A stretch of 64,000 nt of DNA from Asaia prunellae JCM 25354 (GCF_000613885.1 NZ_BAJV01000010.1:84218-148217); one strand, 5' to 3'. Numbered from the stretch's first letter, positions 19,022 through 29,635 are shown. Notes: generated by a model from the sequence alone, not told the origin. Numbers and translations are program-made.

Positions 19022-20403
19022 GAGCACGAAAACAGTACTGGCACGGGTCGATCAGGATCTTGACGAAGTCTTGAACGTCTTTTCGCCCTCCTGCGTATTC
19101 CCAGCATTTCGGCGCAGCCTGGACATGCCGAAGATTGCCGCAAGGCTGCCGAGTGGTTGTGTAAAGAACTGGCTGCACTCGGTTTTGTTGCAAGTCTTCG
19201 CGAGACACCGGGTCACCCGATGGTTGTCGGTCATGATGAGGATGCGTCAGACGGACTGCATGTACTGTTTTATGGTCATTATGACGTACAGCCGACCGAT
19301 CCGCTGTCACTCTGGAAAAGCGATCCATTCGAGCCTTCGATCGCCACTGAACCGGACGGACGCAGGATTATTGTTGCCCGTGGCGCCTCCGATGATAAAG
19401 GCCAGCTGCTGACCTTCATCGAGGCCTGTCGTGCTTGGAAAGCCGTTCATGGTACTTTGCCGGTCAGGGTCTCGATCCTGATCGAGGGTGAAGAAGAGAG
19501 CGGTGGCGCCAATCTGATGCCTTTCCTCAAGGCCAATGCGTCGGAACTCAAGGCCGATGTTGCTCTGATCTGCGATACAGGTATGCCTGATCGCAAGACC
19601 CCTGCCATTACCACAAGCCTGCGTGGACTGGTGGGGGAAGAAGTCGAGATTGTCTGTGCCACGCATGATCTGCATTCCGGCATGTTTGGCAATGCCGCCC
19701 GTAATCCCATAGAGCTGCTTTGCAAGGCGCTTGGAGCGTACGCGATGAGGCCGGACGTGTAACACTGCCCGGATTCTACGATAATATCGTCGTGCCTTCA
19801 GATACTGTACGGGCGCAGTGGCGCGCCATTTTTCCGGATGATTCGGTAACGCTGGCACCTGTCGGTTTGTCCCAGCCCGCCGGTGAGGCCGGGTTCACCG
19901 CAATCGAACAGATCTGGGCAAGACCGAGCTACGAGATCAACGGCATCTCCGGCGGTTATGAAGGCGACGGCTTCAAGACTGTCCTTCCCGCAAAGGCAAT
20001 GGCCAAGGTTTCGTTTCGTCTTGTCCCCGGACAGGACCCGGAGGCAGTCCGGGCTGCTTTCCGCGCGCATATCCGTTCGGTTCTGCCTTCGGATGCAACG
20101 TTGCACTTTACCGAACACGGGGCATCGACCGGATTTGCCGTACCGGAAGGAGGCAGATTGCTTGGGACCGCCCTTGAGGCGCTGGGTGCGGAATGGGGTG
20201 TGTCTGCTGTCGCAATTGGCTGCGGTGGATCAATTCCGGTTGTGGCCGAAGTGAAGGAGGCGCTGGACATGGACTCGCTTCTGGTCGGATTTGCACAGGA
20301 TGACGACCGTATCCATTCTCCCAACGAGCAATATGGTGTGGAGTCTTTTCACAAGGGTATCCGGTCTTGGGTGCGCATACTGGACGCGTTTTCCCGCCCG
20401 TAA
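19014..20403 (+). CDS. M20-family dipeptidase (metallopeptidase), two frameshifts
   Basis: Starts at GTG 19014 inside the previous gene's end. Metal-site motifs of family M20 are present: [19 protein letters not shown] and [10 protein letters not shown], plus DLHSGMFG and, at the end, RIHSPNEQY. The frame breaks at 19070 (one C missing; repair gives [18 protein letters not shown]) and again at about 19733-19736 (one base missing; repair gives [16 protein letters not shown]). Repaired length is 463 residues, normal for this subfamily. Predicted role: cytosolic Zn-dependent hydrolysis of dipeptides. Both breaks fit the general one-base-loss pattern. Confidence 0.88.
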
Positions 20404-20432
20404 GATCTGTTTCAGAGAACCTGGGAGGCGTC

Positions 20433-21419
20433 ATGCTGCCTGCATTGACTATGGGCGATCCTGCCGGGATTGGTCCTGAACTGACGGTTCTGGCCTGGAA
20501 AGCCCTGCGCGAGCAGGGTGACGCTTTCCTGTGGGTGGGGGATCCAGCCCTGCTGGTACCGCATGTGCCGGTGCGGGTGGTACAGAATGCAGCAGAGGCA
20601 CAAGCTGTATTTGGTCAGGCGTTGCCTGTTGTGCCTGTTGCTTTACCGGTTTCGGTGGTGCCGGGACAGTCGGACGGGAAACTGGCGGGAGCGATTGTTG
20701 AATCGATCGCGACGGCAACGCGTCTGGCGCTTGCCGGATCCGTGTCGGCTGTCGTGACCAACCCCATCAGCAAGATTGTTCTCAAAGAGGCCGGTTTCGG
20801 TTTTCCCGGTCATACGGAGTTTCTGGCATCACTCTGTGCTGTGCCGGGCGAGGAAATCATGATGCTTGCCTCGCCAAGACTGCGTGTGGTGCCAGTCACG
20901 GTGCATGTCAGTCTGCGAGAGGCGCTCGGGATGCTCTCAACAGAGCGGATCGTTCAGGTGGGCCGCACACTTGCCCGGGCTTTGCGACGCGACTTCGGCT
21001 TGGACTCACCTCGCATTGCCGTAGCCGGATTAAATCCCCATGCGGGGGAGGGTGGCGTGATGGGGCTGGAAGAACGCGATATTATCCAGCCTGCGATCGA
21101 TCGCCTCCGTGAAGAGGGGATCGAGGCGACGGGTCCTTACCCGCCTGATACCCTGTTCACGGATCTGGCGCGACCACTCTACGATGCGGCCTTGTGCATG
21201 TATCATGACCAGGCCCTGATTCCGCTGAAGACACTGGATATGGCGACGGGGGTGAATGTGACGCTTGGTCTGCCTATTATTCGTACCTCTCCCGATCATG
21301 GCACGGCTTTTTCGATTGCGGGCAAAGGTGTGGCCGACCCGGCTAGCCTGCTTGCCGCATTGCGTATGGCGTGTGAGCTTGGCGAACAACGCCTTAAGAA
21401 CAAGGGAAACACGCCATGA
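20433..21419 (+). CDS. pdxA: 4-hydroxythreonine-4-phosphate dehydrogenase
   Basis: The protein has 328 residues from ATG 20433, which has GGGAGG just upstream. [14 protein letters not shown] is the typical start, [10 protein letters not shown] contains a metal-binding His, and [11 protein letters not shown] and [10 protein letters not shown] are late family signatures. It oxidises 4-phosphohydroxy-threonine to the aminoketone that PdxJ uses. Its stop overlaps the pdxJ start by four bases, so the two consecutive enzymes of pyridoxal phosphate synthesis are coupled. Confidence 0.96.
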   Translation: MLPALTMGDPAGIGPELTVLAWKALREQGDAFLWVGDPALLVPHVPVRVVQNAAEAQAVFGQALPVVPVALPVSVVPGQSDGKLAGAIVESIATATRLALAGSVSAVVTNPISKIVLKEAGFGFPGHTEFLASLCAVPGEEIMMLASPRLRVVPVTVHVSLREALGMLSTERIVQVGRTLARALRRDFGLDSPRIAVAGLNPHAGEGGVMGLEERDIIQPAIDRLREEGIEATGPYPPDTLFTDLARPLYDAALCMYHDQALIPLKTLDMATGVNVTLGLPIIRTSPDHGTAFSIAGKGVADPASLLAALRMACELGEQRLKNKGNTP

Positions 21420-22147
21420 TCAGACTGGGTGTGAATATCGATCATGTTGCCACCGTCCGTAATGCCCGCGGTGGTATTCATCCCGACCCCGTTGCTGCGG
21501 CGCTTCTCGCAGCGCGTCACGGTGCTGATGGCATTACGGCCCATCTGCGCGAAGATCGGCGTCATATTCGCGATGAGGATATGAAGCGTCTGCGTCAGGA
21601 GCTCAGTGTACCACTGAATTTCGAGATGGCCGCAACCGATGAAATGGTAACGATGGCCTGCGCGTTACGACCTCATGCCTGTTGTCTGGTTCCGGAACGG
21701 CGCGAGGAGGTGACAACCGAAGGAGGACTGGATGTGCTTGGGCAGCAGGCAGATCTGCGGGAGAAGGTTGCACGGCTGAAAGAGGCCGGCATTCGTGTTT
21801 CTCTGTTTGTGGATCCTGAGCCTGCCCAGATCGAGGCTTCCGCCCGTATCGGGGGGCAGGTAGTTGAGTTGCATACCGGTGCCTATGCCCATGATCCGGA
21901 CGAAAAGGAACTGGCTCGTCTCCATGCTGCAGCGCGTGCGACGGAAGTGTTCGGGCTAGAGCTTCATGCGGGTCATGGTCTGACCTACACCAATGTAGGG
22001 CGAGTGGCCGGGTTACCGGGACTCCGTGAACTCAATATTGGCCATTTTCTGATTGGTGAGGCAATTTTTCTGGGTCTGCCGGTAGCGATTTCCCGTATGA
22101 AACAGGAAATCGCAACGGGTGCCCTGTTTAAGGCCTTTGGACAATGA
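21416..22147 (+). CDS. pdxJ: Pyridoxine 5'-phosphate synthase
   Basis: The protein has 243 residues, the standard length. [17 protein letters not shown] at the N-terminus carries the DXP/substrate site, [14 protein letters not shown] follows, and [11 protein letters not shown] and [13 protein letters not shown] form the C-terminal phosphate site. It condenses 1-deoxyxylulose 5-phosphate with the PdxA product to form pyridoxine 5'-phosphate. Its 3' end overlaps the converging lipoprotein gene by 20 bases. Confidence 0.97.
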   Translation: MIRLGVNIDHVATVRNARGGIHPDPVAAALLAARHGADGITAHLREDRRHIRDEDMKRLRQELSVPLNFEMAATDEMVTMACALRPHACCLVPERREEVTTEGGLDVLGQQADLREKVARLKEAGIRVSLFVDPEPAQIEASARIGGQVVELHTGAYAHDPDEKELARLHAAARATEVFGLELHAGHGLTYTNVGRVAGLPGLRELNIGHFLIGEAIFLGLPVAISRMKQEIATGALFKAFGQ

Positions 22148-22718
22148 CCGGTTTGGTCTGGTCTGTGTAATTGGGGACTGTCTCGCCCGATTGCTTGTTG
22201 TAGGTAGCCGTTGTGCTCTGATTGGGCCCACGGGGTGAATGGAAGGCTGACACAGGGCCGAAAGGTCCGCCGCTGACCTTGTGCATGCTGGCTTCGGGCT
22301 GGCGTGCGCAACCTCGGGTTATAATAGAACAGATACCATCAGATCCGATGATCTCGTCGTCGTCACCGGCATAATGTACTTCCGATACCCGGTCATGATC
22401 GAGCCGGATAATGGCCTTGCAGGTTGTTCCTGCGCCACCCAGTGTCACCTGCGTCATGTTCAGGAGCTGTTGAACGGGAATGATTGTCGAGTCACTTGCC
22501 GTCGGCAAATTCATGGTCGCAGTATACTGATAGATCTGCGTTGTATCGTTCAGAACCTTTGTGGTGTTCGGAACGCCTGCACAGGCCTGCAGATCGTTCG
22601 ATGTCATACCGATCATCGCGAGCTGAGCCCTGTGCGCTTCTCGAGAGTCAAAATAGCCGCAGCCGGAGAGGCTCAGAAGCGCTATTGCGCCCTGAGCGAT
22701 ACGCAGGGTGGGAACCAA
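22128..22718 (-). CDS. Putative lipoprotein, possibly BamE/SmpA-like fold
   Basis: The protein has 196 residues from a TTG start with AGGAAA a few bases upstream. The short signal ends in LSLSGC, so Cys20 is the predicted lipidated residue. [15 protein letters not shown] followed by QIYQYTA resembles the small SmpA/BamE-like domain pattern (a GMT..D/V....G.P.. start then a strand), but the evidence is thin. The C-terminal third is low-complexity and polar. Convergent with pdxJ. Confidence 0.6.
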   Translation of the reverse strand: MVPTLRIAQGAIALLSLSGCGYFDSREAHRAQLAMIGMTSNDLQACAGVPNTTKVLNDTTQIYQYTATMNLPTASDSTIIPVQQLLNMTQVTLGGAGTTCKAIIRLDHDRVSEVHYAGDDDEIIGSDGICSIITRGCARQPEASMHKVSGGPFGPVSAFHSPRGPNQSTTATYNKQSGETVPNYTDQTKPVIVQRP

Positions 22719-22828
22719 AGATTTTCCTCGACATGAATGTTGTCACGGATTCGTGATTTTGAATTATGACAAAAACTGTCTGAGACGAAAGAAGTTCTTT
22801 GTGTCAGTTGTAAAAGATCGTTTCAGCG

Positions 22829-23308
22829 TCAGGAATGTAGCCGCAGCGCCTTCAGGCAATCCTCGCGTTGCAGGGCATAGACAATGTCATGTGTGGCAAG
22901 AAGGGCTGGTTGCACATGATGCTTCCAGCGGGCCTCACCGGCGCCGCAGATGACGTGACCCGAATAGGGGCTTCTGACGACAGGTGACAAGGCGGCCAAC
23001 CCTGCACGGGTATCCTGTTCAAGCCGTGTCCTGAGCGCTTGCTGGATGGCTGCTTTTTCGTGTTTGGGGGCATAGTCCAGCAAGGCTCTCAGCGTTGCCG
23101 AGCTGAGGGCGGGATTATTGGTCGCTATATCGCCGATGACGCGTGACCAGTTGTGTTTCAGTGTCAGCCGCCAGGCGACTGCGCGGGGACCGTCACTGGT
23201 TATTTCGCGAGAAAGGGCCGTGCCGAAATGTGACGGAGCTGCCGTTGCAAACGCAGCCTCGACTGGTGCAGCGATGAGAACTGCAAGGGCCAGGAAAAAG
23301 CGAAGCAT
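22829..23308 (-). CDS. Exported hypothetical protein
   Basis: The protein has 159 residues from ATG 23308. Residues 1-22 form a Sec signal peptide (LRFFLALAVLIAAPVEAAFA). The mature part is helical with two Cys residues (around HVICGAGE and QREDCLKAL) that could form a disulphide in the periplasm. No family recognised. The same frame stays open upstream to 23551, but that part overlaps the divergent DUF3126 gene. Confidence 0.6.
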   Translation of the reverse strand: MLRFFLALAVLIAAPVEAAFATAAPSHFGTALSREITSDGPRAVAWRLTLKHNWSRVIGDIATNNPALSSATLRALLDYAPKHEKAAIQQALRTRLEQDTRAGLAALSPVVRSPYSGHVICGAGEARWKHHVQPALLATHDIVYALQREDCLKALRLHS

Positions 23309-23468
23309 GATTCTCCTACTGACAGATTTCAGGAAACGAGGAAGCTGCAAAGGAAACATGGCAGCAGCATGGCCGGAATTCCTGCGCCGGGGGGTGTTCA
23401 AAGAAGGTTTCACACACAGGCAGGATGCTCTACAGATCGCTTCAGCTGTCAAATCCCAGGAGTGATCA

Positions 23469-23693
23469 ATGCCTGTTATCCCTGCTTCGGAGCTGACCCG
23501 TCTGCAAACGACGCTTCGTCGTCTGCTCGGTTCGCCCAAACTGACCATCAACCCGCCGGCGCGTGCCGGTCATACGGTTGAACTTGCGGTCAATGACGAG
23601 GTCATCGGCACCGTTCATCGTGATGATGATGAGGGCGAGGTCTCTTATGCCATCCACATCACTGTGCTTGAGGAAGATCTTCCCCCCGCCTGA
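23469..23693 (+). CDS. DUF3126 family protein
   Basis: The protein has 74 residues. ELTRLQTTLRRLLGSPKLTI and DDDEGEVSYAIHITVLEEDL match the characteristic start and end of DUF3126, a short protein found in Alphaproteobacteria. Function unknown. A 7-bp hairpin CCTGCTT/AAGCAGG lies about 100 bases downstream (23790-23811) before the glycosyltransferase gene. Confidence 0.85.
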   Translation: MPVIPASELTRLQTTLRRLLGSPKLTINPPARAGHTVELAVNDEVIGTVHRDDDEGEVSYAIHITVLEEDLPPA

Positions 23694-23898
23694 TATGGGG
23701 AACCCGGTATCACGTCGTTTCTGCTGGGGCGAAAGCCCGGAGGCGATGTGGTGCCATAAGGGCCTGAGTGCTCTTCGTACCCGAAATCCTGCTTTTGTCC
23801 GGAAGCAGGTAAAAGAATGAAGCGCCGTCAGGGCCATTATGACTCCGGGCGCTCTGCATGTGCCGGATGATAACCGGCCTGAACAGAAAGGCGCCATA

Positions 23899-25035
23899 AT
23901 GGCCAAGGCTGCGACGACACGAACGCCCGGAACAAAAACGGCTACCCCAAAAACCAGTATGGCCCGGACGACGGTCAGATCAGCCCCCAAAGCCGAGCGC
24001 AGGACGGTAGCGGTCATCATTCCGTTCTATAACGGTGCTCGCTATATCGAGCGCACTATACGCAGTGTGCAGACGCAGACCGTCAAGGTGGATGAATTTG
24101 TCATTGTCGATGATGGCTCGACTGAGGCTGAAGCAGCTTCACTGCGTGCAATTGCTGCCCAATATGATGTGCAGGTGCATCGTAAGGAGAATGGTGGGCA
24201 GGGAAGTGCGCGCAATCTTGGCGTTTCTCTGACCAAGTCTGCTTATATCTGTTTTCTTGACCAGGACGATTTCTTTCTCAGAAATCATGTCGAACTGCTT
24301 GTGGGGCAGATTCCCGAACGGGACCCGCATTTCGGCTGGGTCTATGGTGAGTTAATGGAGGCCGATGAGGACGGCCATATCGTCGCGACTTCGATCGCCT
24401 CACGCTATAGCAAACATCCGAAATCCTCGATTGAAGATCTCCTGGAGCGGGATATGCATATTCTGCCTTCAGCCTCGATTATCAGCCGTTTAGCTTTCGA
24501 AGCCGTTGGTGGCTTTGATTCCCAGTTCATGGGTTACGAGGATGATGATCTTTTCCTCAGGATTTTTCGTGCCGGATATACCAACTATTTCTTCCCGGAC
24601 GCTGTGACGGTCTGGTGTATCAACAAGAACAGTACGTCTTACAGCATCAGGATGAGCCGTAGTCGGATGCTTTATATCCGCAAGCTCTGTGCGCTTTTTG
24701 CCTCGGATCCGGAACGCCGTAGTGTCTATATACGCGATCTAGTTTTTCCCAGATTCTGTAATCTGATCGCAGGAGAGGCTTTCAAGTCGATCTATTTCGC
24801 GCGCTACGACCATGAAATCAGAATGGCGCGGCATCGTGACGAACTGGTCGACATGCTTGACGAATTTGCAGGGCTTATGGCGGCTAATACACGTCTGCGT
24901 ATAGAAGATCGCGCCCGCCTACGGCTGTTCCGGTTCTGCTTGCGCCCCAGATCGCGGAAACTGCTGGTCGTGCCTTATGCAATTGCCCGGGTGCTCCGCA
25001 AATTCGGTTTGGGATTTACGCGTCGTCAGCGTTAG
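23899..25035 (+). CDS. Glycosyltransferase family 2
   Basis: The protein has 378 residues from ATG 23899 (an in-frame ATG at 23839 adds 20 residues). A Thr/Lys-rich leader of about 30 residues precedes the GT-A fold. VAVIIPFYNGARYIERTI and FVIVDDGS form the nucleotide-sugar site, NGGQGSARNLG follows, and FLDQDDF is the DxD-like metal motif. GGFDSQFMGYEDDDLFLRI contains the acceptor-side ED motif. No membrane segments, so it likely acts at the cytoplasmic face on cell-surface glycan. Sugar unknown. Confidence 0.85.
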   Translation: MAKAATTRTPGTKTATPKTSMARTTVRSAPKAERRTVAVIIPFYNGARYIERTIRSVQTQTVKVDEFVIVDDGSTEAEAASLRAIAAQYDVQVHRKENGGQGSARNLGVSLTKSAYICFLDQDDFFLRNHVELLVGQIPERDPHFGWVYGELMEADEDGHIVATSIASRYSKHPKSSIEDLLERDMHILPSASIISRLAFEAVGGFDSQFMGYEDDDLFLRIFRAGYTNYFFPDAVTVWCINKNSTSYSIRMSRSRMLYIRKLCALFASDPERRSVYIRDLVFPRFCNLIAGEAFKSIYFARYDHEIRMARHRDELVDMLDEFAGLMAANTRLRIEDRARLRLFRFCLRPRSRKLLVVPYAIARVLRKFGLGFTRRQR

Positions 25036-25058
25036 GACGGCGCGCCCGATGCCGGAGA

Positions 25059-25634
25059 TCAGATGGTTTTGGGTAGATCGAAGCCGGTAATTTTCCAGCG
25101 CCACTGTTCGAATTTCATGTGAACGATTGTCGGTTTATGACCGGGAGTAGTGGCGAGACTGGCATCGAAGCACTGCGGTGAGACGAAATGCGCCGAGAGG
25201 CGATTGTACAGTTCCCTCAGACCGAATGTGGGGGGAGTTGCAGTCGTACTGATCATCTGGGACGCCATGGTCATCAGCGTTTCAGGCGTCAGCCGCGTAT
25301 CAATGGCGTGAGAGACGGCGCTTGTAGCGAAGGAAGAACCGAAATCGGGCAGGTCATCAGCAGCAGGGGGAGGCCCGATCAGCTCATCAACGGCCTCGGT
25401 TTTGAGATTGCTGGTCAGGGCGCTCCAGTCGATATGCTGGGAGAGTGTGACGGTATCATGATTGCGCAGAGCTGAAGAGAGGGACCAAAGCGCGAGATAA
25501 GGCGAAAGCGCGTAGATGCAGGCTGTTGCAACAAAAAGAGCCCCGAAGATATGGGGTACACGCTTGCGCGAAGGCCATGTCAGTCTCGTCTGAAAGGCTG
25601 CGACGTCGAAGGGCAGTTCGGCGGGGTCTCTCAT
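25059..25634 (-). CDS. DUF2939 family protein
   Basis: The protein has 191 residues. One transmembrane segment at about residues 28-50 (HIFGALFVATACIYALSPYL) is followed by LWSLSSALRNHDTVTLSQHI and DWSALTSNLK, the DUF2939 pattern. The remainder would face the periplasm. Function unknown. It ends 23 bases from the converging GT2 gene. Confidence 0.75.
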   Translation of the reverse strand: MRDPAELPFDVAAFQTRLTWPSRKRVPHIFGALFVATACIYALSPYLALWSLSSALRNHDTVTLSQHIDWSALTSNLKTEAVDELIGPPPAADDLPDFGSSFATSAVSHAIDTRLTPETLMTMASQMISTTATPPTFGLRELYNRLSAHFVSPQCFDASLATTPGHKPTIVHMKFEQWRWKITGFDLPKTI

Positions 25635-25845
25635 GGCGTTTCTCTAAGATACTGGCAGAAAGGACATACACGCACGACCATCGTGCGCTCTTATCGATCA
25701 GGCCGGCAATAAATGTCGTTCCAGATGGCAGGGACTCTGTTTTCTTTGATGAACAAGACTATTCTATTGGATGGTACCGGCTTTTGTCATCTAAATCCTG
25801 AGAGCCCGTGAAGTTTTCTCCTGAACCCGGATTTCCTTTATCATC

Positions 25846-26625
25846 ATGTCGTTTAATTCCCTTGATCTGGCTTTTTCCGACGACGCCCTTCACCGTTATT
25901 CGCGGCATATCCTGTTGCCGGAAGTCGGAGCTTCGGGGCAGGCTACCCTGCGCGACTCGTCGGTACTGATTATCGGGGCAGGAGGGCTCGGTAGCCCCGT
26001 CGCACTTTATCTGGCCGCTGCCGGAATCGGACGTATAGGCATTGTGGATAACGATAATGTCGAGCTGAGCAATCTGCAGCGTCAGATCATTTTTGGCACG
26101 AATGATGTGGGGCATGGCAAGGCCGAGCGTGCCGGATCGCGGCTTGCCGTACTCAATCCCGAAATAGAGATTGTGACCCATAGTCTGCGTGTTGGTTCTG
26201 AAAATCTTCCTTCTCTCGTCAGCACCTATGATCTTGTGTGTGATGGCAGTGATAATTTCGCTACCCGCTATGCCGTGGCCGATTCATGCTGGGCTTCCGG
26301 AAAGACCCTAGTTTCCGGCGCGGTGCAGCGCTTTGAAGGAACAGTCTCGACATTCGCCCCTGCGACAGGAGGGCCATGTTACCGGTGTCTGTATTCCGAT
26401 GCTGATGAGAATGAGGCCCTGAGCTGTGGTCAGGCGGGTATTTTTGGTGCTGTTACCGGGGTGATCGGTACGCTCATGGCAACCGAGGCCCTCAAGGAAA
26501 TACTGTCTCTCGGCAGGGGACTCAGTGGACGTGTGCTGGTCTGGAATGCGCTGGACGCCGTATTCCGCAGTTTCGATCTGCCGGTTGATCCTGAATGCAG
26601 CTGTTGCAGCCGGGGGAAAGTATGA
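25846..26625 (+). CDS. moeB: Molybdopterin-synthase adenylyltransferase (HesA/MoeB/ThiF family)
   Basis: The protein has 259 residues. RYSRHILLPEVG is the usual start, VLIIGAGGLGSP the nucleotide-binding loop, DNDNVELSNLQRQI the adenylation site, and the Zn-binding Cys pairs are GPCYRCLY and CSCC at the end. The enzyme activates the C-terminus of a small sulfur carrier (MoaD or ThiS) with ATP. Whether it serves molybdopterin or thiamine cannot be decided here because no carrier gene is adjacent. Its stop overlaps the start of a DsrE-like gene. Confidence 0.88.
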   Translation: MSFNSLDLAFSDDALHRYSRHILLPEVGASGQATLRDSSVLIIGAGGLGSPVALYLAAAGIGRIGIVDNDNVELSNLQRQIIFGTNDVGHGKAERAGSRLAVLNPEIEIVTHSLRVGSENLPSLVSTYDLVCDGSDNFATRYAVADSCWASGKTLVSGAVQRFEGTVSTFAPATGGPCYRCLYSDADENEALSCGQAGIFGAVTGVIGTLMATEALKEILSLGRGLSGRVLVWNALDAVFRSFDLPVDPECSCCSRGKV

Positions 26626-26999
26626 CGCGCATGATGGGGATTCTCCTGGCTGATCGCTCTTTCGAGCGCGCTCATCACGCTTTTGTGCTTGCTGCCGGTT
26701 CTCTAGCTCTGGGGCGTGAGGTTGTTCTGTTTGCAGGGGGTCTTGCGGTGGAGGCTTTGCGTCAGGATTGGTCAGGTCTTGAGGGCGCCGCGCTGGATCA
26801 CCGGTTTCAGGAAAGCGGTGTGGCAGGTTTTGAGACCCTTCGAGCAGCCTTTTTCGAGCTGGGTGGCGAGATGCTGGCCTGCGAAGCCGGCATGAAAGTG
26901 GCGGGACTTGGCGAAGAGGATCTATGTGCCGGAGTTCGTGTCTGCGGGGTTACGAGTTTTTTGCAAAGAACAGCTGAAGCTCAGATTTTAAGCTTGTAG
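26622..26999 (+). CDS. DsrE/DsrF-like family protein
   Basis: The protein has 125 residues starting in an ATGA overlap with moeB, so translation is coupled. The fold pattern fits DsrE: an early strand-helix (MGILLADRSFERAHHAFVLA), VVLFAGGLAVEAL, then EMLACEAGMKVAGL, where the Cys is at the position used for persulfide binding in several relatives. Pairing with moeB suggests a link to sulfur transfer for cofactor synthesis; this is inference. Confidence 0.7.
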   Translation: MTRMMGILLADRSFERAHHAFVLAAGSLALGREVVLFAGGLAVEALRQDWSGLEGAALDHRFQESGVAGFETLRAAFFELGGEMLACEAGMKVAGLGEEDLCAGVRVCGVTSFLQRTAEAQILSL

Positions 27000-27048
27000 G
27001 GCAGTCGCCCTCTTGCCCGAAGCGTCACAACTTGGCACCCATGCACCC

Positions 27049-27995
27049 ATGAAGACATTTCGCATCGTCTATGGCATCGGGCTGACGATTCTGCTGCCAT
27101 TCGGCACTATGGCAGTTGCCGCGCCACAGACGGCAAAACACCCTGCACATCATCACAAGCATGAAGCTGCATCTTCAGCCAGCGCGAAAACCGCTGCCCA
27201 TGAGACTGCAGCGCATCATAAAAAGAGTGCAGGCAAGAAACACAAAGCGCCCATACCTCCAGGGAGGCACGGCAGACCAGGTCTCATGCTGCGGGCCGTC
27301 ATCATACCCGTACTGCTGTCGCGGCAGCAGGGGTTGCGGCGGGTGCTGCTGCAGTCGCTGCGCAACCGGTACCTCCCGCGGCCGATGACGCTGCTGCTGC
27401 AGCGGCTGCGCCGGATGCGCCTCCTCAGGACAAGGGAACCAATACAGGCCTCCCTCTGCCGCGCTTTGCAGCGATGCGCGCTGACAAGGTATTCATGCGC
27501 AAGGGACCTGGTCAGCGTTATCCTATTGAATGGGTCTATCACCGTCGTGGCCTGCCTGTGGAAGTCGAGCGTGAATTCGATGTCTGGCGCCTTATCGAGG
27601 ATTCGGACGGTATGAAAGGCTGGGTGCATCAGGCAACACTTGTTGGCCAGCGCACTTTCGTCATTCCCGGTCAGCCTCCCGAGGGGCATGCAGCGGCTGT
27701 CGGTGAGGCTTCTGCCAAATCGGGTGATGTCATCGGCAAGGCCGATGCACGGGTTCTTGGCTATGTGCCTGGTGACAGCGAAGCCCGTCAGCGTCAGGGC
27801 GATACGCTGCTTTACGGCCAGGCCGATGAAAACAGTGCGGTCATTGCCGTGTTGCAGCCGGGAACCGTTGGTACGCTCAAGCTGTGCCCGCAGGGGTCGA
27901 CATGGTGCAAGGTGGTGGTCAAGGGCTATACGGGATGGCTCCCCAGGCGCGTGTTCTGGGGGCTGTTGCCAGGAGAGACGCTTCAGCCTAGCTGA
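27049..27995 (+). CDS. Exported bacterial SH3-domain protein, frameshifted
   Basis: ATG 27049 starts a signal peptide (residues 1-24), followed by a His/Ala/Lys-rich stretch and then an Ala/Pro-rich spacer. The frame breaks at 27250-27252: one C missing (CCC to CCCC) joins the halves into 315 residues. The C-terminal half has two SH3-like domains, the first starting RADKVFMRKGPGQRYPIEW and ending MKGWVHQATL, the second ending GYTGWLPRRVFWG. Such proteins bind peptidoglycan or other periplasmic partners. pyk follows closely. Confidence 0.8.
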
Positions 27996-28037
27996 GGCTA
28001 TGATATGCAACGTGCAGCAATCGTATCGGAGATCAGT

Positions 28038-29510
28038 ATGACATTCTCGCCTCAGGCAGCTTCGGCTCAGGGTATGGGATTGAAAAAAGAGGCCGAACAG
28101 CGCCGCACGAAGATCGTCGCGACCCTGGGGCCGGCTTCCTCTACACATGAGATGATCCGTACACTGGCTCTGGCCGGAGCGGACGTGTTCCGTCTGAATT
28201 TCTCGCATGGCTCTCATGAGGATCATGCCAAGCGTCACGCCACCATTCGTGATGTTGAGGCCGAGCTGGGCCGTCCCTTGGCCGTTCTGGCTGATATGCA
28301 GGGGCCGAAGCTGCGTGTAGGCACTTTTGCCGAAGGCAAGGTGGAGCTGGTCGAAGGCGCGCGTTTCCGCCTTGATCTGGATCGGACACCGGGTGACGCA
28401 CGTCGCGCTTGTCTGCCGCATCCCGAGATCATGCGGGCAGCAGAACCCGGTAGCCGTCTGCTGCTTGATGACGGCAAGATGCGTTTGCGTGTCATCTCCT
28501 GCGATGAGACGCATATGGAGACCGAAGTCGAGATCGGTGGCTGGCTTTCCGAGCGCAAGGGTGTGAACGTACCTGATGTGGTACTGCCCATTCCGGCCCT
28601 GACCGAAAAGGACCATAAGGATTTCACCTTCGCACTGGATCTTGGTGTTGAATATGTAGCGCTTTCCTTCGTGCAGCGTCCTGAAGACGTGCAGGAAGCG
28701 AAAGACATCGCCAAGGGTCGTGCCTGGATCATGACCAAGCTTGAAAAGCCGCAGGCGATGGAGCGTCTGAGCGACATCATTGCTCTTTCCGATGCCGTCA
28801 TGGTGGCGCGTGGCGATCTGGGTGTGGAGCTTCCGGCCGAAGAAGTTCCGATCGAACAGAAGCGTGCGATCCGCGAGGCGCGCTTTCAGGGCAAGCCGGT
28901 CATCGTGGCCACGCAGATGCTTGAAAGCATGATCACGTCGCCGACGCCGACCCGTGCAGAAGTATCCGACGTGTCCAATGCCGTGTTCGATGGCACTGAC
29001 GCTGTGATGTTGTCTGCCGAGAGTGCAGCCGGCAAATATCCGCGTGAAGCCGTGGAAGTGATGGCTCGCGTGACCCGTCGCGTCGAGAATGATCTCGAAT
29101 GGCGCATGCAGGAAGAAGCTCTGCGTCCCGATAGTGACGGCACGACGGGTGGGGCTATCGCCGAGGCGGCCTGGCATGTTGCCCAATCCGTTTCGGCAGC
29201 GGTAATCGTGGTCTATACCCAGAGTGGCCGTGGTGCATTGCAGATTGCTCGTGAGCGTCCTGAATGCCCGGTGCTGGCCCTGACCCCGGATGACGAGACA
29301 GCACGTCGTCTGAATATGGTCTGGGGTGTACGCGCCATGTCGGTTGGTCAGGAAACACCGGTCTATGGTGTTGAAGGTGTGGTTGATCAGGCTGTTGGTC
29401 TGGCCGTATCTGAAGGCTATGCCGAAAAGGGTGACAAGCTGGTTCTGCTTGTCGGTCTTCCTTTCGGTCAGCAGGGTTCGACCAACACGCTGCGCGTGGT
29501 TACTATCTGA
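28038..29510 (+). CDS. pyk: Pyruvate kinase
   Basis: The protein has 490 residues from ATG 28038, which has GGAGA six bases upstream; an in-frame ATG at 28005 is less well placed. TKIVATLGPAS is the substrate-site start, FRLNFSHGSHEDH follows, IMTKLEKPQAMERL contains the catalytic Lys, and MVARGDLGVELP the metal-binding and ADP site. The C-terminal domain is complete. It converts phosphoenolpyruvate and ADP to pyruvate and ATP in the cytosol. Confidence 0.96.
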   Translation: MTFSPQAASAQGMGLKKEAEQRRTKIVATLGPASSTHEMIRTLALAGADVFRLNFSHGSHEDHAKRHATIRDVEAELGRPLAVLADMQGPKLRVGTFAEGKVELVEGARFRLDLDRTPGDARRACLPHPEIMRAAEPGSRLLLDDGKMRLRVISCDETHMETEVEIGGWLSERKGVNVPDVVLPIPALTEKDHKDFTFALDLGVEYVALSFVQRPEDVQEAKDIAKGRAWIMTKLEKPQAMERLSDIIALSDAVMVARGDLGVELPAEEVPIEQKRAIREARFQGKPVIVATQMLESMITSPTPTRAEVSDVSNAVFDGTDAVMLSAESAAGKYPREAVEVMARVTRRVENDLEWRMQEEALRPDSDGTTGGAIAEAAWHVAQSVSAAVIVVYTQSGRGALQIARERPECPVLALTPDDETARRLNMVWGVRAMSVGQETPVYGVEGVVDQAVGLAVSEGYAEKGDKLVLLVGLPFGQQGSTNTLRVVTI

Positions 29511-29520
29511 AACAGCCCGG

Positions 29521-29539
29521 GGCGGGGCATGACCCCGCC
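29521..29539 (+). terminator. GC-rich hairpin after pyk
   Basis: A perfect 7-bp stem GGCGGGG/CCCCGCC with a 5-base loop starts 11 bases after the pyk stop. There is no T run, so it may act as a Rho-independent terminator only weakly, or protect the mRNA end. Confidence 0.5.
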
Positions 29540-29565
29540 GACATATCGGCTATCTCCATTCCTTC

Positions 29566-29597
29566 GTGAAAGGCTTTCCTGATGTGGAGCCTTTCAC
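29566..29597. terminator. Perfect inverted repeat between converging pyk and tyrA
   Basis: A 9-bp stem GTGAAAGGC/GCCTTTCAC with a 14-base loop lies in the gap between the two converging genes. Position suggests a two-way terminator, but no clear T tract follows on either strand. Confidence 0.45.
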
Positions 29598-29635
29598 AGG
29601 GAATGGAAAAATCCCTTTGGTGACATTCTCTGAAA

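Noticed and set aside
27216..29186. A 656-codon open frame antisense to pyruvate kinase and the SH3 gene
   Set aside because: It lies opposite a clearly conserved enzyme, has no family features and reflects codon bias of the sense strand.
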